In this document: piece by piece, positions 7,800 through 16,684 of the stretch | Numbering within the stretch: position 1 is the first letter of the stretch | How the letters are laid out: each line of letters begins with the position of its first letter | NCBI GenBank assembly: GCA_002343445.1 | Contig: DDSP01000018.1 | Span: 101,051 to 165,050, forward strand | From: Chthonomonas sp. UBA2387 | GTDB taxonomy: Bacteria; Armatimonadota; Fimbriimonadia; Fimbriimonadales; Fimbriimonadaceae | DNA: 64,000 nucleotides | Direction of reading: 5' to 3' | Notes under the pieces: generated by a model | Databases searched by the model: none | The model's input: the letters and a program-made list of their open reading frames with translations, nothing else | What the model was told of the DNA's origin: nothing | Made by a program: the position numbers and the translations under genes

Positions 7800-9035
7800 T
7801 TAGCCTCCCGCGTCTTCCTCGCCGCCGGAGAGCTTCGAGATGACGTCCACCAACGGCAAGAACATGGAGACGACGATGAAGCCGACCACGAAGCCCAGAC
7901 CCACGATGAGGATGGGTTCGAGCGCCGCCGTCAGCGAAGCGAGCGTGGCTTCGACCTCGGCCTCGTAGAAGTCCGCGATCTTCTGGAGCATGTAGTCCAG
8001 CGAACCGGATTCTTCACCGACGCCGATCATGTGGACGACCATGGGCGGGAAGAGGCGCGACGCTTCGAGCGGGTCGCCGATGCGGTCTCCTTCTCGGATG
8101 CGGGCGCGGGCTTCCAGAATCGCGTCGGACATGATCGTGTTGCCCACGACGCCGGACACCGTCTCCATCGCCTGCAGGATCGGAACGCCAGAGGTGAGCA
8201 GCGTGCCCATCGTGCGGCTGAAGCGAGCCATGCACACCTTGTGGTGCAGCTTGCCGAAGACGGGGATTTTGAGCTTCACGCGGTCCGCGACACGTCGTCC
8301 AAAGCGGGTGCTGACGAACAGCCTGTAGCTGAAGATGATCACGACCAAGCCGACGATGATCACCCAGCCCTGATTCTTCATGACATCCGCGATGTCGATC
8401 AGGAGTTTGGTCGGCGCGGGCAGGTTCTCCGCATCCAGACCCAGGTCGGTGAGAATCGCGGCCCATTGGGGCACGAACCAATAGACGAGGAAGCCCACGA
8501 TGGCCGTCGCGAACACGACGACCAAGATGGGATAGGTCAGGGCCGACTTCACCTTGCGGCGGAGTTCGACGTCCTTCTCCAAGAACTGGGCCAGACGCTG
8601 GAGGGACTCCTCCAAGACACCGCCGACTTCACCGGCGCGGACCAAACCGATGAACAGTTGGGTGAACGTGCGCGGGTGGCGCTGCATCGCGCGCGAGAGG
8701 CTTTCGCCCGATTCGACGCGTTCGCTGAGGTCGCCGAGGATTTTCTTGAGCTTGGGGTCCTGCGATTGGTTCTGCAGAACGTCCAGGCACCGCACGAGCG
8801 AGACGCCGGCGTCGACCATGGTGGAGAACTGCCGACAGAACACGGCCAGCACGCCCAGTTTGACCTTGCCGAACGACTTCTGGCGCTTGCCGCGCGCCCG
8901 GATCATCTTGACTTCGAGGATGGTGAATCCCTGTTCCTCGAAACGCTTCTTGAGAAGCTCTTCGGATTCCGCTTCGGCGGTGCCCTTTTGGACGCCTCCG
9001 GCGGTGTCGCGGAACGAGTAGCTGTAGATCGGCAT
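7800..9035 (-). CDS. pilC: Type IV pilus/type II secretion inner-membrane platform protein PilC
   Basis: 411 residues, the usual PilC/GspF length. It has two tandem T2SSF domains: the first has FCRQFSTMVDAGVSL, the second MARFSRTMGTLLTSGVPI, each followed by long hydrophobic helices (about residues 170-190, 220-240 and 375-400). The protein forms the membrane platform on which the PilB and PilT motors act. It follows pilT by 35 bases. Confidence 0.93.
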   Translation of the reverse strand: MPIYSYSFRDTAGGVQKGTAEAESEELLKKRFEEQGFTILEVKMIRARGKRQKSFGKVKLGVLAVFCRQFSTMVDAGVSLVRCLDVLQNQSQDPKLKKILGDLSERVESGESLSRAMQRHPRTFTQLFIGLVRAGEVGGVLEESLQRLAQFLEKDVELRRKVKSALTYPILVVVFATAIVGFLVYWFVPQWAAILTDLGLDAENLPAPTKLLIDIADVMKNQGWVIIVGLVVIIFSYRLFVSTRFGRRVADRVKLKIPVFGKLHHKVCMARFSRTMGTLLTSGVPILQAMETVSGVVGNTIMSDAILEARARIREGDRIGDPLEASRLFPPMVVHMIGVGEESGSLDYMLQKIADFYEAEVEATLASLTAALEPILIVGLGFVVGFIVVSMFLPLVDVISKLSGGEEDAGG

Positions 9036-9070
9036 GGGTGTGGGTCCTCGGTGTGGCTAGGTCTGGTGTG

Positions 9071-10321
9071 TCAGCGGCGCGGCGGTGAGGTCGCTGAGCG
9101 CTGTCGCGAAAGGTTGTCGTCGCCGTCCTGCGGCGTGTTGAGCATCTTCTTGAGCTCTTCCACGTTGTGGGCGCGGGTCATGATCTCGTCGTAAGTCACT
9201 TGGCCGCGCATGTAGAGTTCGCGCAGGCACTGGTCCATGGTCATCATGCCGTGGGCGCGGCTCATCTGGATCATGGACGGGATCTGGTGCGTCTTGTTCT
9301 CGCGGACCAGGTTGCGGACGGCGCTGGTGGCGACCATGATTTCGATCGCCGGGACACGGCCCGAGCCCGTCGCCTTGGGCAACAACTGCTGGGTGATGAC
9401 CGCTTGCAGGTTGTTGGCCAACTGGACGCGGATCTGCTCCTGCTGTCCGGGAGGGAAGACGTCGATGATACGGTCGATGGATTCGGCTGCGCTGTTCGTG
9501 TGCAGCGTGGCGAACACCAAGTGTCCCGTTTCCGCGGCGGTGATCGCGAGGGCGATCGTCTCCATGTCGCGCATTTCGCCCACGAGCAGGACGTCCGGGT
9601 CTTCGCGGAGGCTGGCGCGAAGGGCGTTGGCGAAGCTCTTGGTGTCGCCGCCCAGCTCGCGCTGGTTGATGATGGACTTCTTGTGCTCGTGCAGGTATTC
9701 GATCGGGTCTTCGATCGTGATGATGTGGTGCGCGTTGGTCTCGTTGATGTGGTTCAACATCGCGGCGAGCGACGTGGACTTGCCCGAACCCGTGGGTCCG
9801 GTCACCAGAATGAGGCCGCGCGGCTTCTCCGTGAGTGTGTTGAGGAACGGCGGCAGGTTCAACTGCTCGACCGTCGGGATCTTGCTGGAGATCAAGCGGA
9901 AGGCGGCGGCACAGGAGCCACGGTCGCGGTACATGTTGACGCGGAATCGGGCGCGCCGGGGCATGGCGTACGAGAAGTCCAGTTCCAGGGTCGTCTCGAA
10001 CCGGTGCACCTGCTCGTCCGAGATGATTTCGTAGAGCATGCGCTGCGTGTCTTGCGGCGTGAACATGCTGTAGTTCAGCCGCTTGAGTTGGCCGTCGTGG
10101 CGGACCACGGGCGGTGCGTCGGTGCAGATGTGCAGGTCGGACGCGTTGAGGTCAACGACGATGTCGAGCAACTCGTCGATATGGATGTCTTCCAGCGTTC
10201 GGCGCTCGCCTTCGGGCAGAATCCAAGGCTTTTCCTCTTGGACGGGTGCGGAACCGGGGCGCGCCATCGGGGGCGGCATCGAGGGCGATTGACCGGGCAT
10301 CGGACGTTGCACGTTGCTCAT
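9071..10321 (-). CDS. pilT: Type IV pilus retraction ATPase PilT
   Basis: 416 residues. After a Pro-rich N-terminal extension of about 40 residues come the PAS-like N-domain (ASDLHI), Walker A GPTGSGKST (residues 175-183), Asp box ITIEDPIEYLH, Walker B DPDVLLVGEMRD and His box TGHLVFATLHTNSA. The C-terminal SAVRNLVREN corresponds to the AIRNLIRE motif that marks retraction ATPases rather than extension ATPases. A short Arg/Ser-rich tail ends the protein. The gene sits between pilB and pilC, so it is probably part of a twitching or adhesion pilus machine. Confidence 0.95.
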   Translation of the reverse strand: MSNVQRPMPGQSPSMPPPMARPGSAPVQEEKPWILPEGERRTLEDIHIDELLDIVVDLNASDLHICTDAPPVVRHDGQLKRLNYSMFTPQDTQRMLYEIISDEQVHRFETTLELDFSYAMPRRARFRVNMYRDRGSCAAAFRLISSKIPTVEQLNLPPFLNTLTEKPRGLILVTGPTGSGKSTSLAAMLNHINETNAHHIITIEDPIEYLHEHKKSIINQRELGGDTKSFANALRASLREDPDVLLVGEMRDMETIALAITAAETGHLVFATLHTNSAAESIDRIIDVFPPGQQEQIRVQLANNLQAVITQQLLPKATGSGRVPAIEIMVATSAVRNLVRENKTHQIPSMIQMSRAHGMMTMDQCLRELYMRGQVTYDEIMTRAHNVEELKKMLNTPQDGDDNLSRQRSATSPPRR

Positions 10322-10392
10322 TCGATTGGTTGTTCCTTCGTTTCTTTAGAGTGTCGTCCTCGACACATTGGTTTCAGTAGCAGCCGGGGGCA

Positions 10393-12168
10393 TTAGTGGC
10401 CGGCGGTGAAGACGACGCGTCGGACCTCGGCGGGGTCAGTCACTCCGGAGAGCACCTTGCCGAGTCCGTCTTCCTTCAGTTCCTTCATGCCGTTGGCCTT
10501 GGCGGCGTCGCGGATGTCAGCGAGCGGCGCGCGCCGGACGACCATTTCCGCGATCTCGTCGTTGACCAGCATGAGTTCGTGGATGCCGGTTCGGCCCCGG
10601 TATCCGGTGCCTCGGCAGTTGTCGCAGCCGACGGGGCGATAGATTTGGACCAGGCGGTCCATGTCGTCGCCGGCTTCCATCTTCATGCCGAAGCGCACAA
10701 GGTCCGCGACGGGGATTTCGTAAGGCTCCTTGCAGTTCGGGCAGAGGCGGCGCGCGAGTCGTTGAGCCAACACGCCGATGACCGTGGCCGCGATGAGGTA
10801 CGGCTCGACGCCCATGTCGATCATACGGAGCGTGGCGGACGGTGCGTCGTTCGTGTGGAGCGTGGACAAGACCAAGTGGCCCGTGAGCGACGACTCGATG
10901 GCGATTTCCGCCGTTTCCAAGTCGCGCATTTCACCGACCATGATGATGTCGGGGTCTTGCCGCAAGAAAGCGCGGAGGGCCGTGGCGAACGACAGACCCG
11001 CCTTGCGGTTCACGCCGACCTGGGCGATGCCGCCGAGCTGGTATTCGATCGGGTCTTCAACCGTGAGGATGTTGACGCCGATGGTGTTGAGCTTGTTGAG
11101 GACGGAATACTGGGTCGTGGTCTTGCCGGAACCCGTGGGTCCCGTGCAGAGGAACATGCCGTTCGGCTGCGACGTGAGTTCCTCGATGATCGCCTGGTTC
11201 TCCTCGGTGAACCCAAGCTTGTTCAAGCCGATCATGATGCTCGACTTGTCGAGGATGCGCATGACGATCTTTTCGCCGAAAGGCGTGGGGACCGCGCTGA
11301 CGCGAAGGTCGAAGTCCTTTTGGTTCGTGCGGACTTCGATACGACCGTCCTGCGGGACGCGTCGCTCGGCGATGTTCATGTCCGCCATGATCTTCAGGCG
11401 GCTGATGAGCGGGGCCTGGAGGTTCTTGGGGACGGTCATGGCCTCCATGAGCACGCCGTCGATGCGGTACCGGATGCGGAGGTGGCGCTGTTGCGGTTCG
11501 ACGTGGATGTCCGAAGCTCGGTCCACGATGGCTTGCTGGATCAAGGCGTTCGCCAAGCGGATGATGGGCGCCTGATCGGCCATCTGCTCGTCGCCATCGT
11601 CCACGGCTTCGTCGGGAAGCTGGTTGACGCTGGCGGCGACGCCTGCCGTTGCGATCGCTTGACGGATGTCGGCCGTGAAGTTGCTCTGGAGCGCAGCGGC
11701 TCCGCCGCCACCACCGCCCGCCGCGGGGGACGAGCCCGCGTAGGACTTGCGGATGGCGTCTTCGATGGCGCCCGGCACGGCCATGGCGGGCACGACGCGG
11801 CAGCCTGAGGCGAGCTTGACGTCGTCCAGCGCCTGGATGTTGCGCGGGTTGGCCATGGCCAACAAAAGCTGCATCCCCTCTTTCTTGACGGGAATCACCG
11901 TGTGGAGCTTGGCGATCCTCTCGGGGACGACGTTGGTCGCCGAGGTCTCGATCTCCGTCCGGTCGAGGTCGACGAACGGCATTCCGGCCTCTTGGGCTCG
12001 GGCTTCGACGACCTCGCGTTCGCCGACGAAGTTGAGTTCGACGAGAATGCGACCCAAATCTGGGTTCTTCGTTTGTTGCTGGACCTTGAGGGCCTCGTCC
12101 AACTGCTCTTTGGCCAGCAACCCCTTCTGAACGAGGTACTGGACCATGGGCATCCGAGTCATTGCCAT
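10393..12168 (-). CDS. pilB: Type IV pilus assembly (extension) ATPase PilB/GspE
   Basis: 591 residues. An N-terminal MshEN/T2SSE-N region is followed by a Gly/Ala-rich linker near residues 150-160, then the motor domain: Walker A GPTGSGKTTTQ, Asp box TVEDPIEYQ, Walker B DPDIIMVGEMRD, His box TGHLVLSTLHTNDA. A tetracysteine zinc motif (CPNC ... CDNC) lies near residues 495-530. This is the extension motor, paired with PilT for retraction. It is the first gene of the pil operon, with a 319-base divergent region upstream. Confidence 0.95.
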   Translation of the reverse strand: MAMTRMPMVQYLVQKGLLAKEQLDEALKVQQQTKNPDLGRILVELNFVGEREVVEARAQEAGMPFVDLDRTEIETSATNVVPERIAKLHTVIPVKKEGMQLLLAMANPRNIQALDDVKLASGCRVVPAMAVPGAIEDAIRKSYAGSSPAAGGGGGGAAALQSNFTADIRQAIATAGVAASVNQLPDEAVDDGDEQMADQAPIIRLANALIQQAIVDRASDIHVEPQQRHLRIRYRIDGVLMEAMTVPKNLQAPLISRLKIMADMNIAERRVPQDGRIEVRTNQKDFDLRVSAVPTPFGEKIVMRILDKSSIMIGLNKLGFTEENQAIIEELTSQPNGMFLCTGPTGSGKTTTQYSVLNKLNTIGVNILTVEDPIEYQLGGIAQVGVNRKAGLSFATALRAFLRQDPDIIMVGEMRDLETAEIAIESSLTGHLVLSTLHTNDAPSATLRMIDMGVEPYLIAATVIGVLAQRLARRLCPNCKEPYEIPVADLVRFGMKMEAGDDMDRLVQIYRPVGCDNCRGTGYRGRTGIHELMLVNDEIAEMVVRRAPLADIRDAAKANGMKELKEDGLGKVLSGVTDPAEVRRVVFTAGH

Positions 12169-12487
12169 TGTTGCGCTCCTTCCGCTGCGGTCGCATCCCA
12201 GGGCGATGCAAAAAAGACGTCAGCCAGCACACGCCGACCGACGGTTCGACACAGCCCTATTCTAGACCGAAAACGCGTTCCGAAGGAATGCCACGCCACG
12301 AGTTCCATATTACACAACCTATGACTGAATCAGTCCACGTCTCTGGCGTCGCGCGCGGTCCATCCCAATATACGCCATTCCGGGGCGTTTCGAATGTTCA
12401 TGTTTCGTTCATGACGCCCCCGGTTGCCCCGGGCGTGGGTCCGTTGCCGAGGCGACGGCGGGAGGGCCGTGGTATCTTCCCTCCCCC
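12169..12487. promoter_or_regulatory. Divergent control region between pilB and the GNAT gene
   Basis: 319 bases without a credible gene. On the minus strand TAGAAT (12264-12259) is the best -10 for pilB. On the plus strand TATCTT (12473-12478) precedes the GNAT start by 9 bases. Between them GGGGCGT (12382-12388) and ACGCCCC (12414-12420) form a perfect 7-base inverted repeat around a loop with two TTCATG copies, a possible operator or hairpin. Confidence 0.45.
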
Positions 12488-13456
12488 ATGAGCGCCGAGC
12501 CGATCACCCTCGAACCGATCGCGAAGACCGACGACGATTATGCGGTCGTCGTCGCGATCCACAACGCCACCCACCCTCGGTTCGCCGTGACTGAGAACGA
12601 ATACAAGCGCGACGACGAGCACCACCACCACTCGGGTCACCGGCGATGGCTGGCGAAGCGGGGCGGCAGACCCGTCGGGTATGCGGGGCTCGGCAAGATG
12701 ACGTGGAGCGACCGGCCCGGCAAGCTCTACATGGAGATGGTGGTGCCCGAGGGAGAGGCCGACGACGTGCGCGAGGCGCTCTACCAAGTCGTCCTCGACG
12801 AGGCGCGTCAGGCAGGAGCGGACACGTTGGCCGCGTTCAGCGAGGGCGACCACCCGGTGGACGACGCATTCAAGCGCTCCAAGGGCTTTGTCCAGACCCA
12901 TCAGGACGAGGACAGCGAACTCGAAGTGGGCACCGTGGACTGGGCGCGCTGGGAGCCGTGCATCGCGGCCGTCGAGGCGCAGGGGCTCGAGGTCGCCACG
13001 CTCGCCGAGTATCGGCTGCGCTGCCCGGAGGCGACCGAACGCATGTACGCCCTCTACGTCGAGACGTTTCAGGATGTGCCGTCGCCCGAACCCCTCACGC
13101 CCGACACGTTCGAGAACTACGCGAAGTACGTCGGGCGACCGGACTACCCCGCGCACCTCGTGGCCGTCGTGCTGGATGGACTCACCCCGGTGGGCATGCT
13201 CACGCAGCGGCTGCGGGAACTGGATGCGACCGTTGTGGACGTTGGATTGGCCGGCGTGCTGCGTGCGTATCGGGGACGAGGCGTGGCGCGGGCGCTCAAA
13301 GTGAAGTCGCTACAACTGCTGCGGGATGCCGGGGTGACCCTGGTGCGGACGGGAAACAACGCCAACAACCCCATGTTCCGGCTCAATCAGGCCATCGGGT
13401 TCAAGCAGATGCCGCCGTGGATGCACTTGGCGCTCGATCTCGGCTCGGCGGAGTGA
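12488..13456 (+). CDS. Tandem GNAT-family acetyltransferase
   Basis: 322 residues with two GNAT-like halves. The N-terminal half (about 1-155) contains a degenerate acyl-CoA region. The C-terminal half has a normal motif A (VGLAGVLRAYRGRGVARALK) for acetyl-CoA binding and TGNNANNPMFRLNQAIGFK, the Asn-rich motif B signature found in two-domain mycothiol-synthase-like acetyltransferases. The substrate is unknown. It is the first of three plus-strand genes, each with its own -10-like box close to the start. Confidence 0.85.
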   Translation: MSAEPITLEPIAKTDDDYAVVVAIHNATHPRFAVTENEYKRDDEHHHHSGHRRWLAKRGGRPVGYAGLGKMTWSDRPGKLYMEMVVPEGEADDVREALYQVVLDEARQAGADTLAAFSEGDHPVDDAFKRSKGFVQTHQDEDSELEVGTVDWARWEPCIAAVEAQGLEVATLAEYRLRCPEATERMYALYVETFQDVPSPEPLTPDTFENYAKYVGRPDYPAHLVAVVLDGLTPVGMLTQRLRELDATVVDVGLAGVLRAYRGRGVARALKVKSLQLLRDAGVTLVRTGNNANNPMFRLNQAIGFKQMPPWMHLALDLGSAE

Positions 13457-13475
13457 CTTGGGTACGGTCTAGGGC

Positions 13476-15071
13476 ATGAGGCGCCTCTGGCTTGTCGCGG
13501 CGTGGTTTGGGCTGGCGTCGGGCGCTTGGGCTCAAACCCTCCCGCTCCCGGCTCCTAGGGAGACGCCGACGCCCGTCGAGGTGCCCGAAGCACTGGCCAA
13601 TCCCCGGGCGACTATGCAGACGTTCCTCGATGCCATGAATCGAGGCGACGCGGACGCGGCGGCGCAGACTCTGGACCTGTCCACCCTCCCTGCCGTGGAG
13701 CGACCCAACCTCGGCCGCCTGCGGGCCAACCTGCTGTTCCAAACCCTCAACCGTACGGCCTTGGTTCAGGTCGGCCAGATTCCCGACCGAACCGATGCGC
13801 CGTTCGTGTACCGAGCCTACCGGTCCTCGGCGGGCGAGACCGTCGGGCGCATCGAGATCGGCCCGGGCGCCGACGGCGCGTGGCGGTTCACGACCGAAAC
13901 CGTGGAGGCGTTGCCCCAGATTTGGGCCGTTGTGCGGGATTGGGAGATCGTCTACGGCCCGGCGGTCAGCGAGCGGCAGTTTGCCCCTGGCCTGTGGTTC
14001 GAAGGCAAGGTCCCCGATGGGTTGCGGGGCGTCGCTTTGGGACTGCGCGTGTACCAGTGGATCGGCTTGGCCGTTCTCGTGGTGGGCGGCTGGGTGCTCG
14101 CGCGGGTGTTGGCGTGGGTCATCGCGGGTTCGCTCCGCGCGCTGCGCCGCCTGTTCCCGCACGGTCTGGCCGAACGCCATCGGACCGGATTCGCCCGCCA
14201 ACTCGGTTTGGTCTTGACGTCTCTCGCCGTGCTGGAGGTGGTGCCCTACCTCAACCTCCCGGTGTGGGTCGGGGCGTTCTTCGTCGGCACGGCCAAGCTC
14301 GTCATGATCGCCGCCGGGGCCTCGTCGGCTTGGTACGTGGTGGACGCCCTGCTCGACCGCGCCCAGAAGCACGCGGAGAGCTTTGGCGAACGCGCCCAGA
14401 AGCTGTTCTTTCCGTTTGCGGCGAAGCTCTGCCAGATCGGGATCGTGGCCGTGGCCGTGGTGGTGGCGCTTGCGGCGTTCGGGATCAACGTGACGGCTCT
14501 CGTGGCCGGGCTCGGGATCGGCGGCTTGGTCGTGGCGTTCGCGGCGAAGGACAGCATCGAGAACGTGTTCGGCTCGTTCACGATCCTCTTCGACATGCCG
14601 TTCGCCGTCGGCGACTGGGTGCGGATCGGCGATATCGACGGCAACGTCGAGGAGATCAACCTGCGCAGCACGCGCATCCGGACGTTCGCCGATTCGCTGA
14701 TCACTCTGCCCAACAGCACGCTCATCAAGGCCAGCGTGGAGAACTTCGGGCGTCGGCGCGTGAGGCGGCTCAAGACGACGCTGGGGCTGGAATACTCTAC
14801 TCCGCCCGAGAAGCTGGAAGCGTACGCCCGAGCGGTGGATGCCATGCTCGCCGCTCGCGACGACGTATCGCCGGAGAAGCGGAGGGTTTACGTGTATGGA
14901 CTGGAGGACAGCAGCATCTCCATCTTCTTGGAGTGCTTTCTGATCGTTCCCGACTACGACGGCGAGCTCAAGGCGCGGAGCGAGATCGTGCGCGCGATCC
15001 TCGAACTCGCCGCCGAGCACGGGGTCTCGTTCGCCTTCCCCACGCGCACCGTGTTTCTGGCGCGCGAATAG
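13476..15071 (+). CDS. MscS-family mechanosensitive channel with periplasmic N-domain
   Basis: 531 residues. A signal peptide (about 1-20, cut near AWAQ) leads into a periplasmic domain of about 165 residues, then four or more transmembrane helices. The pore helix is Gly/Ala-rich (VTALVAGLGIGGLVVAFAAK) and is followed by the MscS beta domain (FTILFDMPFAVGDWVRIGDIDG and LITLPNSTLIKASVENFGRR). Such channels release osmolytes under hypo-osmotic shock. A TACGGT box sits 7 bases before the start. Confidence 0.92.
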   Translation: MRRLWLVAAWFGLASGAWAQTLPLPAPRETPTPVEVPEALANPRATMQTFLDAMNRGDADAAAQTLDLSTLPAVERPNLGRLRANLLFQTLNRTALVQVGQIPDRTDAPFVYRAYRSSAGETVGRIEIGPGADGAWRFTTETVEALPQIWAVVRDWEIVYGPAVSERQFAPGLWFEGKVPDGLRGVALGLRVYQWIGLAVLVVGGWVLARVLAWVIAGSLRALRRLFPHGLAERHRTGFARQLGLVLTSLAVLEVVPYLNLPVWVGAFFVGTAKLVMIAAGASSAWYVVDALLDRAQKHAESFGERAQKLFFPFAAKLCQIGIVAVAVVVALAAFGINVTALVAGLGIGGLVVAFAAKDSIENVFGSFTILFDMPFAVGDWVRIGDIDGNVEEINLRSTRIRTFADSLITLPNSTLIKASVENFGRRRVRRLKTTLGLEYSTPPEKLEAYARAVDAMLAARDDVSPEKRRVYVYGLEDSSISIFLECFLIVPDYDGELKARSEIVRAILELAAEHGVSFAFPTRTVFLARE

Positions 15072-15104
15072 CCCGCCTAAGCCGACGAGGTATGACTACA
15101 AAGC

Positions 15105-15497
15105 ATGAGTCGTCCCAAAGAGCGGTCCCAGGACGTGGACGAGTACATCGCGTCGCAGCCTCCCGAAACGCTGCGAGCGTTGGAGGAACTTCGCTCGTGC
15201 ATTGGGGAGGCGGCACCCGAGGCCACCGAGCTGATGAACTACGGCATCCCGGCGTTTGCCTTGGTGGACGGCGGCAAGCGGGACAAGCAGATCATGATCG
15301 CGGGATATCCCAAGCATGTGGGCGTGTATCCCGGTCCGGACGTCATCGAGGCGTTTGCGGATCGGCTCGCGCCGTACAAGTTCGCCAAGGGGTCGGTTCA
15401 GTTCGCGTTGGACAAACCGATCCCCAAGGACCTCGTCGTCGGGATGGTCCGGTATCGGTTGTCTCAACTCAAGCCACGGTTTAATGAAACTTCCTGA
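15105..15497 (+). CDS. DUF1801 (YdhG-like) protein
   Basis: 130 residues. SQDVDEYIASQPPE at the start, the central GIPAFAL and the end region FAKGSVQFALDKPIPKDLV are the landmarks of DUF1801/YdhG proteins, small cytoplasmic proteins related to the frataxin-like fold, with no firmly assigned reaction. It stands alone 33 bases after mscS, with TATGAC and TACAAA boxes just upstream of the ATG. Confidence 0.82.
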   Translation: MSRPKERSQDVDEYIASQPPETLRALEELRSCIGEAAPEATELMNYGIPAFALVDGGKRDKQIMIAGYPKHVGVYPGPDVIEAFADRLAPYKFAKGSVQFALDKPIPKDLVVGMVRYRLSQLKPRFNETS

Positions 15498-15571
15498 CGA
15501 CCCGATGCACGATTTTCGATCCGAGGAAGCTGCGCGGTCCCGACGGACTCCGAGTTCGCGGGCTCAGAGCG

Positions 15572-15853
15572 TCACTCAGACGATTCAGTTGGCGCGCCGT
15601 GTTTGAACAGCGTTTCGAATGGCGGGTGTTCGACCGGGCATTCGATGCCGAGTTGGTTGCACAATCCTCGGATGACCCATGCCGTCGCAGCCGGCTCGGC
15701 GCGAGGGATGGCGGCGGTTCGAGTGCGGCCATCCAGGGTCCGTTTCAGGACCCTGGAGTAGGCTTCGCCTCTTGGTCCGGTGAATCCGGGAATATCCACG
15801 ATCTCGCAGCCGTGCTCTGCAACTGCCCAAGTGATGAACTGCTGAAGATCCAT
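15572..15853 (-). CDS. HicA-like small protein, possible toxin partner lacking the catalytic His
   Basis: 93 residues from the ATG at 15853, two bases after the stop of the HicB-like gene. The layout resembles HicA: an N-terminal helix (LQQFITWAVAEHGCEIVDI), a Gly-containing turn, the strand RTAAIPRAEP, and a C-terminal helix ending LCNQLGIE. The GSHH-type catalytic His of HicA ribonucleases is not present (GPRGEAYSRV stands there), so RNase activity is doubtful. The call rests on size, order and pattern, not on strong identity. Confidence 0.4.
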   Translation of the reverse strand: MDLQQFITWAVAEHGCEIVDIPGFTGPRGEAYSRVLKRTLDGRTRTAAIPRAEPAATAWVIRGLCNQLGIECPVEHPPFETLFKHGAPTESSE

Positions 15854-15854
15854 C

Positions 15855-16211
15855 TTAGACAGCGACGAGCGGTTGGCTGTTGGCTTTCGGCCTGGAATCG
15901 ACGAATTTCGCTTCAAAGCGCGGCGTGGGCAACGGGCGTGTCTCGGTGAAGAATCGGGCCGGGCGGAATTCGAGTGCCCTCGCTCGATAAAAGGCCTGGC
16001 GGACATCTTCAGGTGCTGGCGGAAGGCTGGCGAACGGCTCTTCTCCAAACTCGAGAGCGGCGAAGCAGTGCAACGCAACCACCCGGTGGGTTTCGTACTC
16101 GAGCTCGTCGAGGGTGTTGGCGCAGGCGACCAGGTCGTACTCGACGCCCTGAGCGACCCAGAGCGGGCCGTCGCGGAAGACGAGAAGGTTGATCTTGGCG
16201 CTTTCGTTCAT
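15855..16211 (-). CDS. HicB-like antitoxin-type protein
   Basis: 118 residues from the ATG at 16211 (MNESAKINLLVF). An upstream in-frame ATG would add 42 residues of poor composition. The sequence INLLVFRDGPLWVAQGVEYDLVA followed by NTLDELEYETHRVVALH follows the beta-beta-alpha pattern of HicB, in which a short cytosolic domain covers HicA. There is no C-terminal DNA-binding domain; the tail is Pro/Arg-rich. It is directly followed by the HicA-like gene, the order antitoxin then toxin. A TATAAT box lies about 100 bases upstream. Confidence 0.45.
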   Translation of the reverse strand: MNESAKINLLVFRDGPLWVAQGVEYDLVACANTLDELEYETHRVVALHCFAALEFGEEPFASLPPAPEDVRQAFYRARALEFRPARFFTETRPLPTPRFEAKFVDSRPKANSQPLVAV

Positions 16212-16684
16212 GTTGTGCGTGTCTGTCCTGTAGCTTTTGACTGGGTGGGACTCAACGACGCCGAGCGGGACGCGCAGTGCGTCCGTCTGGGTGTTCGGTT
16301 CCTCAGTAATGGGATTATACGCGCGAGTGCCCGTCAACCATAGGCGAAGGATTCAAATTCCGCCAATCTAGGACTACGGAAACGATAAAAACCAGGCCAG
16401 CGACTTTGTCGGGGGCGAAGTGAATCCGACCGAGACCAGGGCCGAGAAGCCGGCGGTGGACAAGTGAGCGAGATAACTGAATGGCCGTCCGATCCTCGCC
16501 CGCGCGTGCGACAGCGTCGAGTCAAACATGCCCTGGCTGGACCACGACTGGCAAGGGTCCGACCCGATGCCCTATGCCAGCGTGGCCAACGTATCGGGAG
16601 CTGGGGTTCGCCTCGAAACGGTTTGGTGCAGCTCCTAAAAGGACGTTGCCCCAGCGCAGTTCATATGGGCCAGTGGGGTGTGAC
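16212..16684. other. 473-base gap with one promoter and a possible gene remnant
   Basis: The left part is the leader of the HicB-like gene; TATAAT lies on the minus strand at 16319-16314. At 16528-16638 on the plus strand a 36-codon frame (MPWLDHDWQGSDPMPY...) has protein-like composition and could be the end of a decayed gene, but no start signal or family is visible. Nothing else is recognisable. Confidence 0.35.
16314..16319 (-). promoter_or_regulatory. -10 box TATAAT of the HicBA-like pair
   Basis: Perfect TATAAT read on the minus strand (GCGCGTATAATCCC). A TTGACG lies 12 bases further upstream, too close to be a standard -35. Confidence 0.5.

Noticed and set aside
10396..11808. Long plus-strand open frame opposite pilB
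   Set aside because: High GC keeps frames open on the opposite strand; the translation is His/Asp/Arg-rich, lacks any domain and mirrors pilB codons. The same applies to long opposite-strand frames over pilT, ftsK, tyrS and phhA.
16332..16337. TTGACG as -35 of the HicBA-like promoter
   Set aside because: It lies only 12 bases from the TATAAT, too close for sigma-70.
16341..16372. tRNA T-arm-like GGATTCAAATTCC
   Set aside because: The flanks do not form a 5-pair T stem and no acceptor or anticodon stem is present on either strand.
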